The notes below the pieces were generated by a model. The model saw only the letters and a program-made list of their open reading frames with translations. It was not told the DNA's origin and did not search any database. Shown here in pieces: positions 7,300 to 13,234 of a DNA stretch of 13,234 nucleotides. Within the stretch, counting starts at the first letter, position 1; each line of letters opens with the position of its first letter. The stretch comes from Nanobdellota archaeon (GTDB lineage Archaea > Nanobdellota > Nanobdellia > SCGC-AAA011-G17 > GW2011-AR17), in the NCBI GenBank assembly GCA_030018575.1, contig JASEIA010000038.1:1-13234 (forward strand), read 5' to 3'. The position numbers and the translations under genes are program-made.

Positions 7300-8798
7300 A
7301 AGAAACAGGCAAGTTTAGGACAATAGAAGATAAGTGGTTCTATCCGATAATATTTATTATGGGCGCATATTTAATTATCCGCCTCATAGACCAGGCAAAG
7401 CTGATGTGGATATTTCCGTTTGATTATACTAATGATGTAAGCTCATTTATGGCATACCTGCACTTTTTGGTAAAATACGGATATGGGGCTATTGCTCCTG
7501 AATGGTTTGGGGGCTTTTCAGTATTAAAATTATATTCTCCCGCATGGTCCTTTTTCACACTCCCCTTATATTGGCTTACAAAGAATGTGCAAATTGCAAC
7601 ATACCTGTCAATGGCTCTGCTTTTTGCGCTGGCCGGCGTGTTTTCCGCATTGCTTGGAAAAACAATGGGGCTCTCCAATGCCAAGAAAGCAGCGTTATAC
7701 TTTCTACTCTTTGCGAATACTGTTGCAATTTCCAATTTTATACGGCTTGGAGCAATGCCAACATTCTTCGCTTGGGTGTTCTTTATTCCATTTTTTTGCA
7801 TAATCCTATGGTACAAAGACAAGCCGATTGACTTGAGATTTTATGCATTCTTCATACCCTCATTCGCGATAATGATTCTCTCGCATCCACAGGAAACAAT
7901 TCTTGCAGGGATAGTTCTTTTCTCCTTTTTTCTGGCACATAAAGAAAAAAGAAAAATTGCAGTCGCTTCATTTGCAAGCATTGTCATAACATCATTTTGG
8001 TGGTTCCCATTTTTGAGGGATTTGAAAGATAATAGCAATTTAGGCACTTCTTCCCGCACTGTAGAAACCTTCTGGCAGTTTACCGGTGATTGGGCTGTTG
8101 TCAATATCGCGCTAATAGCCTCTTCTATTATTCTGCTTGCAGCATTTGCGCTTTACCTGATTTCAAAAAACAAGAGCAGGAAGGAAATGCTTTTTTTTGC
8201 TCCGGCAGGCATACTCGCATTTTTTACGCTAACCAACCTCATAACTTACATACCTTACCTAAACCAGCTTTATCACCCGTCATTGATTATGCTTTTTTTG
8301 TTATACGCCCTCTATTTCTTTTTTAGTACGGATTTCGGAAAACTTCCAAAGCTTGCCGTAAACATTGCTATCATCGCGCTTATTCTTTTCCCGATTGCCA
8401 ATGTTGCTGCATCCCATTACAATACGCCTTATTTTGAAGAAAACAGCTTGCTTTCACTTGAAGTAAAAGAGATTTTAACGGAAGTAACCGGCCCCTATAT
8501 GATTACCAGCATCCATACACCCACAGCATTTCCGATGGCTTTTTATTCATATGGCGCTATTTATCTTAATCTTTCAACTCCAAGCGGATGGTCACATGAA
8601 GCAACCATGGAATGGCAAGGGCATCTTAACCGGGTTGAAGAAAGTATAACAAAAGAAGACTGCCGCATATTAAAAGAAGAAGCGGGATTTTTAGGCCTTA
8701 AAGAGCTTATAAGCTCAGGGGATAAATGCAACTTTTTCAAAAGATGCGGCTTGCATCTCAAAAAACAAAAAAATGAGGTGTGCCTATATACCCTTTAA
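7296..8798 (+). CDS. GT-C-like polytopic membrane protein in the aglB operon
   Basis: A 500-residue membrane protein whose ATG overlaps the aglB stop (ATGA), so the two are almost certainly co-transcribed and translationally coupled. The first helix (about 15-31) is followed by an acidic loop, FPFDYTNDVSSF (Asp43, Asp47), then WFGGFSVLKLYSP and several further helices with LSHPQETIL near the middle. About nine to eleven helices end near residue 375, followed by a soluble tail of about 120 residues. The pattern resembles membrane proteins of the 6-pyruvoyl-tetrahydropterin-synthase-related domain family (a misleading family name), which look like GT-C enzymes. A role in extending or modifying the AglB glycan is inferred from the operon and topology. 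No catalytic residues are proven and an accessory, non-enzymatic role is possible. The tail contains four Cys residues. Confidence 0.75.
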   Translation: MKETGKFRTIEDKWFYPIIFIMGAYLIIRLIDQAKLMWIFPFDYTNDVSSFMAYLHFLVKYGYGAIAPEWFGGFSVLKLYSPAWSFFTLPLYWLTKNVQIATYLSMALLFALAGVFSALLGKTMGLSNAKKAALYFLLFANTVAISNFIRLGAMPTFFAWVFFIPFFCIILWYKDKPIDLRFYAFFIPSFAIMILSHPQETILAGIVLFSFFLAHKEKRKIAVASFASIVITSFWWFPFLRDLKDNSNLGTSSRTVETFWQFTGDWAVVNIALIASSIILLAAFALYLISKNKSRKEMLFFAPAGILAFFTLTNLITYIPYLNQLYHPSLIMLFLLYALYFFFSTDFGKLPKLAVNIAIIALILFPIANVAASHYNTPYFEENSLLSLEVKEILTEVTGPYMITSIHTPTAFPMAFYSYGAIYLNLSTPSGWSHEATMEWQGHLNRVEESITKEDCRILKEEAGFLGLKELISSGDKCNFFKRCGLHLKKQKNEVCLYTL

Positions 8799-8825
8799 TT
8801 AATCTCACCGGCTTATACAGGGATT

Positions 8826-8834
8826 ACTCATTAG
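8826..8834. repeat. Target-site duplication, left copy
   Basis: ACTCATTAG directly abuts the left terminal inverted repeat and recurs exactly at 9387-9395 next to the right one. Nine identical bases at both outer edges mark a transposition event and suggest limited decay since insertion. Confidence 0.85.
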
Positions 8835-8857
8835 GATATAGTCAATTTAACGTGATA
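8835..8857 (+). repeat. Left terminal inverted repeat
   Basis: Begins GATATAGTCA, then a 6-base divergent stretch, then CGTGATA. The reverse complement of 9364-9386 matches it at 19 of 23 positions. Confidence 0.88.
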
Positions 8858-8866
8858 TTTATATAT
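8858..8866 (+). promoter_or_regulatory. TATA-like box of the transposase gene
   Basis: TTTATATAT lies just inside the left inverted repeat. A start about 26 nt downstream would fall near 8888, inside or after the left part of the hairpin described at 8867-8900. Confidence 0.4.
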
Positions 8867-8900
8867 TAGTAACCCCTCTTCAATAAGGAGGTGGTTACTA
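8867..8900 (+). promoter_or_regulatory. Hairpin occluding the transposase ribosome binding site
   Basis: TAGTAACCCCTCTT (8867-8880) can pair with AAGGAGGTGGTTACTA (8885-8900) across a CAAT loop with two bulged bases. The right arm contains the strong Shine-Dalgarno sequence AAGGAGGTG (8885-8893) and the first base of the ATG at 8900. RNA made by read-through from upstream would fold and hide the start, whereas RNA begun at the element's own promoter would lack most of the left arm. This resembles the known protection of IS elements against read-through expression; function here is inferred. Confidence 0.55.
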
Positions 8901-9379
8901 TGTTACCTTTCAATTGTCCGCTATGCAGCGGTTCAGATATTGTAAAACGAGGAAAACGCAAAAACAAAGGAGGTCCAAAACAGCTTTATCGCTGCAATGA
9001 TTGCCGTTCAACTTTTGTTGAACCGGATGGTTTTGAACGAATGAGGCACAAACCGGAAGATATTGTTCGGGCAGTCCATCATTACAATGATGGCTTCCCG
9101 CTTCACAAAGTTAAAAATCATTTATGGCAGCATGACGGAGTGAAAGTTTCACGTTGGACAATCAGCAAATGGAGCACAAAGTATAGTCTTTTTTTAAAAT
9201 CCCATACACATTTATGTAAAACCAAAGCTAAAAGGAAGGCAGCATCTTGATGAAAAATATATCAAGGAATAAATGGGAGAACACCAGCAGAAGCGGCAGA
9301 GATAAATCTTCCATTAGGAAGAAACAAGTTGCTTGAACTTATCAAATATGCTAAAAAGAATCGTATCACGAAAAGATGA
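8900..9379 (+). pseudogene. Transposase remnant (frameshift plus deleted catalytic core)
   Basis: The start is ATG 8900, 6 nt after AAGGAGGTG; GTG 8891 is in frame but lies inside the ribosome binding site. Residues 6-35 form a zinc ribbon (CPLC...CNDC), followed by a helix-turn-helix region ending SRWTISKWSTKYS. The open frame stops at 9250. In the +1 frame, 9222-9266 encodes PKLKGRQHLDEKYIK, which is the start of the DDE domain with its first catalytic Asp, so a 1-nt shift probably arose in the T-run near 9187-9195. The frame then jumps, without the rest of the catalytic domain, to 9266-9379, which encodes the family C-terminus (GINGRTPAEAAEINLPLGRN and on to RITKR). Its stop lies inside the right inverted repeat. 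The second and third catalytic acidic residues are absent, so no active transposase can be made. Confidence 0.88.
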
Positions 9380-9386
9380 CTATATC
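9364..9386 (-). repeat. Right terminal inverted repeat
   Basis: Ends TGACTATATC, the exact reverse complement of the outermost 10 bp of the left end, with TATCACG matching the inner 7 bp. It overlaps the transposase stop codon at 9377-9379. Confidence 0.88.
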
Positions 9387-9395
9387 ACTCATTAG
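9387..9395. repeat. Target-site duplication, right copy
   Basis: ACTCATTAG is identical to the left copy at 8826-8834. It ends 5 bp before the TATA box of the following radical SAM gene, so the element landed immediately upstream of that promoter. Confidence 0.85.
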
Positions 9396-9400
9396 AAAGA

Positions 9401-9410
9401 TTTTTAAATA
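9401..9410 (+). promoter_or_regulatory. TATA box for radical SAM gene 9433-10869
   Basis: AGATTTTTAAATAATA is centred about 27 nt upstream of the ATG at 9433, predicting a leaderless mRNA. The core promoter survived the insertion next to it, but any site further upstream is now about 560 bp away. Confidence 0.6.
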
Positions 9411-9432
9411 ATAATGCACCAAAGAATGATTT

Positions 9433-10869
9433 ATGGATAAAAAACGTTCGACAGTTCTGCTCATATCGCCTCCATTTGACGAAGAGGAAATCGTAGGCGA
9501 AACAAAGAGCATGAAGAAGGTTATGAATCTAATTCCCCCGCTCGGCCTATGTTATATTGCATCATGCCTGGAAAAAAAAGGTTATAGGGGCAAAGTAAGA
9601 ATCATAGATTGCCAGACAGGTGTATCTTTTGAGAAACTCCAGTCTATTTTTGAGAAAGAAAAAGCAGACGTTGTCGGAATTACATGCACGACCCCTTCGT
9701 TTGAAAGCGCTTTACAAACAGGAAAAAAAATAAAGGAATATATGCCCAAAGCAGCCATAATAATAGGCGGACCGCATGCAACAGCGCTTCCAGAGTATAC
9801 AATGGGATTCGGATTGTTCGACTACGCCGTGATTGGTGAAGGGGAAGAAACAATTGTGGAACTGATGAATTATATAGACGGCAGCAATACGCACCAAAAA
9901 TTAAGTGAGATAAAGGGCATTGTTTATAAAGATAAAAATGGAAAAATTGTAAAAACACCCCTGCGCCCTTTTATAAAAGATTTAAACGCAATCCCTCTTC
10001 CGGCAAGGCACCTCTTGCCGCCCCCGTCAGAATACCATCCTACCCCTGCCTCGTACAGAAAACTTCCGCAAATACATATCATGACTTCCAGGGGGTGCCC
10101 GAGCCAATGCACTTTTTGCGACAGGGCGGTATTTGGCACAAGATACAGGGAACGAAGCGTCAAGAATATTATGAAAGAAATAGATGAAACAATAAAAAAA
10201 TACGGGGTTAAAGATGTCAAATTCTTTGATGATACATTTACGATAAACCGAAAAAGATTGTTTGAAATATGCAAGGAAATGAAAAAGCGAAATTTGAAAT
10301 GGTGCTGCTTGACTAAAGTTAACCTTGTTGACTACGAGATGCTTCGGATGATGAAAAAAAGCGGGTGCTATCAGGTATTGTTCGGAATAGAATCAGGAGA
10401 CGACAGGATACTGAAATTACTCAAAAAAGGAACTACGGTTGAGCAAAATGAAAGAGCCATCAGATTAGCAAAGAAAGCAGGCTTAAATGTGAGGTGCGAT
10501 TTTATAGTGGGGACTCCGGGGCAAACAATGGAAAGCATGCAAAAAACAGTTGATTTTGCCGTAAAAATGAACCCGGATTTTGCGCATTTTAATAAATTCA
10601 CCCCTTATCCCGGGACAGAAATGTATAAGGCATTAGAATCACAGGGATACAAGTTTGACTTTAGCAAAACGCACAGCCAGCTGGACCATTCCATGGTCAT
10701 GTATTTGCCGCCGGGAATAAACAAGGAAGAATACAGTAAGTTTCTTGATGAAGCCTTTAAACGGTTCTATTTGCGGCCAAGATATATCTTAAGGCAGATT
10801 ATGCAGATAAGGACGCTTCAGGACTTAAAACGCCTGACTGACGGGTTTTTTGCTATATTTAAGCTATAA
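9433..10869 (+). CDS. B12-binding-domain radical SAM enzyme (2)
   Basis: A 478-residue protein. An N-terminal cobalamin-binding-like domain (about 1-165) shows LIPPLGLCYIASCLEKKGY, DVVGITCTTPSFESA, IIGGPHATALPEY and YAVIGEGEETIVELM, without a DxHxxG motif. The radical SAM core carries TSRGCPSQCTFC, with Cys222, Cys226 and Cys229 as cluster ligands, then FFDDTFTINRKR, FGIESGDDRIL and the glycine-rich DFIVGTPGQTMES. The C-terminal tail has FYLRPRYILRQI, also found in the partial gene at 12751-13234. Enzymes of this architecture do B12-dependent methylations or other radical chemistry, and archaeal relatives act on membrane lipids; the substrate here is unknown. The TATA box 27 nt upstream supports this ATG. 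The small Cys-rich gene follows after 12 nt and is probably co-transcribed. Confidence 0.9.
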   Translation: MDKKRSTVLLISPPFDEEEIVGETKSMKKVMNLIPPLGLCYIASCLEKKGYRGKVRIIDCQTGVSFEKLQSIFEKEKADVVGITCTTPSFESALQTGKKIKEYMPKAAIIIGGPHATALPEYTMGFGLFDYAVIGEGEETIVELMNYIDGSNTHQKLSEIKGIVYKDKNGKIVKTPLRPFIKDLNAIPLPARHLLPPPSEYHPTPASYRKLPQIHIMTSRGCPSQCTFCDRAVFGTRYRERSVKNIMKEIDETIKKYGVKDVKFFDDTFTINRKRLFEICKEMKKRNLKWCCLTKVNLVDYEMLRMMKKSGCYQVLFGIESGDDRILKLLKKGTTVEQNERAIRLAKKAGLNVRCDFIVGTPGQTMESMQKTVDFAVKMNPDFAHFNKFTPYPGTEMYKALESQGYKFDFSKTHSQLDHSMVMYLPPGINKEEYSKFLDEAFKRFYLRPRYILRQIMQIRTLQDLKRLTDGFFAIFKL

Positions 10870-10881
10870 ACAGGGATAAAA

Positions 10882-11217
10882 ATGACAAAAACAAACAAAG
10901 GGGAACAACAGAGTTTTGTAAAAAATATAATTGCTATAACTCTTTCTTTAAGGTCATCTGTTAGAAGGCGTTATCTATACTATTTTAAAAGGGAATATGT
11001 AAACAAAATGGTTAAAACGAGGAAGGGAAGTTGCGAAGGTTGCAATGGGCTATGCTGCATAAAAACGCGGCGTTGCCCTCTTTTAAATGAAGGGAAATGC
11101 AAGCTTTACAGCACTAACAAAATGCCATTTTTTTGCATGGTTTTCCCGGTTGATGAGAAGGATATAGAATTGGCAGGCGTGGAAGACTGCTGTCAGTTTT
11201 ATTGGGAAAAAGAGTGA
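10882..11217 (+). CDS. Small Cys-rich YkgJ-like putative Fe-S/zinc-binding protein
   Basis: A 111-residue protein with a basic N-terminus (RSSVRRRYLYYFKREYVNKM) and nine Cys in its second half: C51-x2-C54-x3-C58-C59, Cys65, Cys73, Cys85 and Cys103-Cys104. The order CxxCxxxCC, RCPLL, GKCKLY, PFFCMVFPVD and CC is that of the broad YkgJ-like (CxCxxCC) domain, thought to bind zinc or an iron-sulfur cluster; its biochemical role is not settled. It starts 12 nt after a radical SAM gene on the same strand, with no promoter or strong ribosome binding site of its own, so it is probably in that operon. A partner role in electron supply or cluster handling is a guess from context. ATG 11008 is an alternative start but would remove the basic region. 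Confidence 0.75.
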   Translation: MTKTNKGEQQSFVKNIIAITLSLRSSVRRRYLYYFKREYVNKMVKTRKGSCEGCNGLCCIKTRRCPLLNEGKCKLYSTNKMPFFCMVFPVDEKDIELAGVEDCCQFYWEKE

Positions 11218-11234
11218 ATATTGCCCTTGGTTAC

Positions 11235-11240
11235 AAAAAA
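11235..11240 (-). terminator. T6 tract after radical SAM gene 11310-12749
   Basis: The minus strand has six T about 70 nt downstream of the stop at 11310, in the 92-bp gap between convergent genes. This is a possible archaeal T-tract terminator, with no hairpin seen. Confidence 0.25.
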
Positions 11241-11309
11241 TCCATATTGGCTTTTCAGCAACAAATAAAGCAGGAACCCATAAAGGAAGCGGTATCTTCT
11301 CCTAACAGA

Positions 11310-12749
11310 TTACCATCCCCACTTAAGGCTCTTTAAGAAATAGTAAACATCTATAAATAACTCACCTTGCCTTATATCCCTCAAAATTCTTCTATAAAGG
11401 AAATTTGAATTGAGCATCGTCCTCCTGTAAAAAAGATGATAATAATGATTTATAACATCCCAACTAAGATTTGGGTGATTGTATACTTTTTGAGGCAGGT
11501 GAAATACATAATCTGACCACTCCTTAGAAATAATACGCCCTTCCTTATCCCACTTATCAAAAATTGGTGTTCCAGGCAGAGGCATGAGTATACTTAATTT
11601 AGCGATTGAGGGCTTTACCCTTAAGATAAAATTAATAGTATCTTTCATAGTTTGTTCTGTTTCATTCGGAAAACCAATCATACAAAAGGCAATAGTCTCT
11701 ATTCCCACTTGATTTGCAAGTTTAAATACCTGTTCAATATCTTGAAGTTTAGTGCCTTTATTTATTGAATCTAAAATCTTCTGGTTCCCAGACTCTACAC
11801 CAATACTTATCCTGTAACAACCACTTTTCTTAAGGAGGTTTAGCAACTCTTCATCTAATCTATCAACTCTTAAACCATTATAGATATTCCATGTTATGTC
11901 CAATTTTCTTCTTATTATTTCTCGGCATATCTCTTTTGCTCTCCCAATATCCGTAGAAAAACCGTCATCCCATATATGCACTTCTTTATATCCGAAACTA
12001 AGGATATGTTCCATCTCGTCAACTGTTCGCTTAGGGGATTTTGCTCTAAACACTCTCTGAAATACGCATTTACTGCAGTATATGCAGCCATAGACACAAC
12101 CTCTGCTGGTCTCCATTGCTATAACAGGATTTTTGCGACAATTCAAACGCGGAGTATGGTAATCTCTATTGTTAAAGATAGAATAGTCTGGAAAAGGAAG
12201 AGCATCCAGGTTAGATATCAATTGTCTATGTTTATTTATAAAAACCTTAGAATTCACATAGTAAGCTATCCCATCAATATCCTGTAATCGTTTGCCTAAT
12301 AGTATCTCCTTAAGGGTAATCTCTCCTTCACCCATTACAGCAATATCAAAATTTCTGGATTTGAGTGTATCTTTAGGCATACTGGAAGCATGACTTCCAC
12401 CAGCAATAGTAATTACAGAAGGACTAACTTTTTTTATTAGGTTAGCTACTTTATCTGCCTCGCTACTTAATGGCGTCGTAAAGGTTATACCGCAATAATC
12501 AGGATTTAAATCCCTTAAAGCACAAATTATTCTCTCTCTGACCCCTTCAGTTTTTTTAACTGATAGATCCAAAACATGAGGGGTATAACCTGCTTCTCTA
12601 GATACTGCTGCAAGTTGGGCTATGCTAATTAAAGGTATCAATGGCACAGCTATAGAAATTTTAGAATTCTTAAAAATGTTTATAGTTGAAGGTAAACATA
12701 TAAATAGAATATCTTTGGTATCTTTCTTAGTGTTTTTCTGTGTTATCAT
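11310..12749 (-). CDS. B12-binding-domain radical SAM enzyme (3)
   Basis: A 479-residue protein. The N-terminal B12-like domain (about 1-160) shows VPLIPLISIAQLAAV, DYCGITFTTPLSSEA, TIAGGSHASSMPKD and IAVMGEGEITLKEIL, with no DxHxxG motif. The radical SAM motif is TSRGCVYGCIYC, with Cys218, Cys222 and Cys225, and an additional Cys228 in CSKC. Downstream are IWDDGFSTD, IGVESGNQKIL, FCMIGFPNETEQ and LMPLPGTPIFDKW, the usual order for the family. The ATG is 1 nt after the stop of the upstream radical SAM gene and has an imperfect GAAGGGTG ribosome binding site, so the two form an operon whose promoter lies outside the window. It converges on the Cys-rich gene. The DNA is visibly more AT-rich than the aglB region, suggesting separate acquisition. 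Substrate unknown. Confidence 0.9.
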   Translation of the reverse strand: MITQKNTKKDTKDILFICLPSTINIFKNSKISIAVPLIPLISIAQLAAVSREAGYTPHVLDLSVKKTEGVRERIICALRDLNPDYCGITFTTPLSSEADKVANLIKKVSPSVITIAGGSHASSMPKDTLKSRNFDIAVMGEGEITLKEILLGKRLQDIDGIAYYVNSKVFINKHRQLISNLDALPFPDYSIFNNRDYHTPRLNCRKNPVIAMETSRGCVYGCIYCSKCVFQRVFRAKSPKRTVDEMEHILSFGYKEVHIWDDGFSTDIGRAKEICREIIRRKLDITWNIYNGLRVDRLDEELLNLLKKSGCYRISIGVESGNQKILDSINKGTKLQDIEQVFKLANQVGIETIAFCMIGFPNETEQTMKDTINFILRVKPSIAKLSILMPLPGTPIFDKWDKEGRIISKEWSDYVFHLPQKVYNHPNLSWDVINHYYHLFYRRTMLNSNFLYRRILRDIRQGELFIDVYYFLKSLKWGW

Positions 12750-12750
12750 T

Positions 12751-13234
12751 CTACACCCTTCTACGAGCTAAGGATATTGAATTACAATTAGAGTCTTTCT
12801 TTGATAATTGGTTTTTTAGCACGATCTTTAAACCTTTTAAGATATTATTAATATCCTTTAAGTTATGTAAAGAAAATATTTTTCTTAAGATATATTGTGG
12901 TCTAAAGTAAAATTCCCTGTATGCTTTTTTATAATATTTAAACAATATTTCTTGAGTAAGTAAATCAGTTTCAAATACGGGTTTTTTGTGCCAGAAATAA
13001 ACAGAATAATCAAAAGTTTTAATAAAACCTTTTTTTTTGAATTCATCAAATATTTCAGTACCTGGCAAAGGAACCAATATGCCAAACTTAACTGAATCTA
13101 ACTTCAAATTTTTTGCAAAATCTATTGTTTGCCTAATATCATTTAAAGTCTCACCAGGCAGACCTATCATAAAAAAAAGCTCCAACCCGTATTCCTACTT
13201 TATTAATTAAATTAATTGCATTTCGAACTTGATA
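12751..13234 (-). pseudogene. Radical SAM enzyme, C-terminal part, with a frameshift (runs off right edge)
   Basis: The C-terminal third of a radical SAM enzyme of the same B12-associated class: FFMIGLPGETLNDI, a PLPGTEIFDEFKKKG segment and the tail FYFRPQYILRKIF, close to FYLRPRYILRQI of the gene at 9433. In the main frame it opens only at a TTG near 13185, but the upstream 57 nt in another frame read YQVRNAINLINKVGIRVGAF, the expected preceding sequence. The frames meet at eight T (13171-13178 on the minus strand). Seven T would give AFFMIGLPGE without interruption, whereas eight T lead to a TGA six codons later. Either the gene is broken by a 1-nt insertion or the run was miscalled; ribosomal slippage is less likely. 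The cluster-binding part lies outside the window. Its stop is 1 nt before the next start. Confidence 0.8.

Larger units (their letters stand above)
8835..9386 (+). mobile_element. Internally deleted insertion sequence (552 bp, MITE-like)
   Basis: The element is bounded by 23-bp imperfect terminal inverted repeats, the outermost 10 bp being identical (GATATAGTCA), and by a perfect 9-bp direct repeat. Inside is a transposase gene with an intact zinc-ribbon/HTH N-terminus and an intact C-terminal tail but almost no catalytic domain. It is therefore non-autonomous and could move only with a transposase supplied in trans. The N-terminal zinc ribbon plus GRTPAEAA tail recalls archaeal IS6/IS240-, IS1- or IS1595-type elements; the 9-bp duplication fits IS1-like elements better than strict 8-bp families, so the family is left open. 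Removing the element and one duplication leaves an ancestral intergenic gap of only 73 bp between the aglB operon and the next gene. Confidence 0.9.

Noticed and set aside
8891..8899. GTG 8891 as transposase start
   Set aside because: The GTG is part of the ribosome binding site AAGGAGGTG; ATG 8900 is at the right spacing.
8891..9250. A complete small zinc-ribbon DNA-binding protein of 119 residues
   Set aside because: The downstream +1 frame and C-terminal tail match the rest of a transposase, and inverted repeats flank it, so it is a truncated transposase rather than a stand-alone regulator.
12751..13185. An intact short 144-residue protein starting at TTG 13185
   Set aside because: The residues encoded just upstream in another frame continue the radical SAM family sequence, so this is the tail of a larger, frameshifted gene.
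1..13234. CRISPR array, rRNA or tandem repeat arrays
   Set aside because: No regularly spaced direct repeats or conserved RNA gene sequences were seen on reading the window.

Overview
The window reads as an archaeal chromosome segment with a protein N-glycosylation island. The evidence is an aglB/STT3-type oligosaccharyltransferase, a dolichol-phosphate-mannose-synthase-like GT2 enzyme, several polytopic GT-C-like membrane proteins, and a repeated promoter layout in which a TATA box lies about 25-31 nt upstream of the start codon, so that mRNAs are leaderless or nearly so. A small-genome (DPANN-like) archaeon is plausible, but no marker in the window fixes the lineage.

Layout. 1-426 (-) is the N-terminal part of a PMT/ArnT-like membrane glycosyltransferase that runs off the left edge. 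502-2037 (-) is a B12-binding-domain radical SAM enzyme. It is divergent from 2171-2896 (+), the soluble polyprenyl-phosphate-mannose/glucose synthase-like GT2, and a 13-bp palindrome sits midway between their two TATA boxes. 2990-4384 (-) is a second GT39/PMT-like membrane protein, divergent from 4597-7299 (+), aglB. The aglB stop overlaps the start of 7296-8798 (+), a third GT-C-like membrane protein. A 552-bp internally deleted insertion element (8835-9386), with imperfect 23-bp terminal inverted repeats and a perfect 9-bp target duplication, sits between this operon and the next promoter. 9433-10869 (+) is a second B12/radical SAM enzyme, followed 12 nt later by a small Cys-rich CxxCxxxCC protein (10882-11217). 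On the opposite strand, 12751-13234 (partial, frameshifted) and 11310-12749 are two more B12/radical SAM-type genes in tandem, in DNA that looks more AT-rich.

How it may work together. The GT2 enzyme would charge a polyprenyl phosphate with a hexose. The GT-C membrane proteins would add sugars from such lipid donors outside the membrane, and AglB would transfer the finished glycan to Asn. The radical SAM enzymes are the uncharacterised part: three with an N-terminal B12-like domain and a CxxxCxxC cluster motif, plus one C-terminal fragment. Modification of the glycan, the lipid carrier or membrane lipids is a reasonable guess, but nothing in the sequence fixes the substrate. No tRNA, rRNA or CRISPR array was seen.
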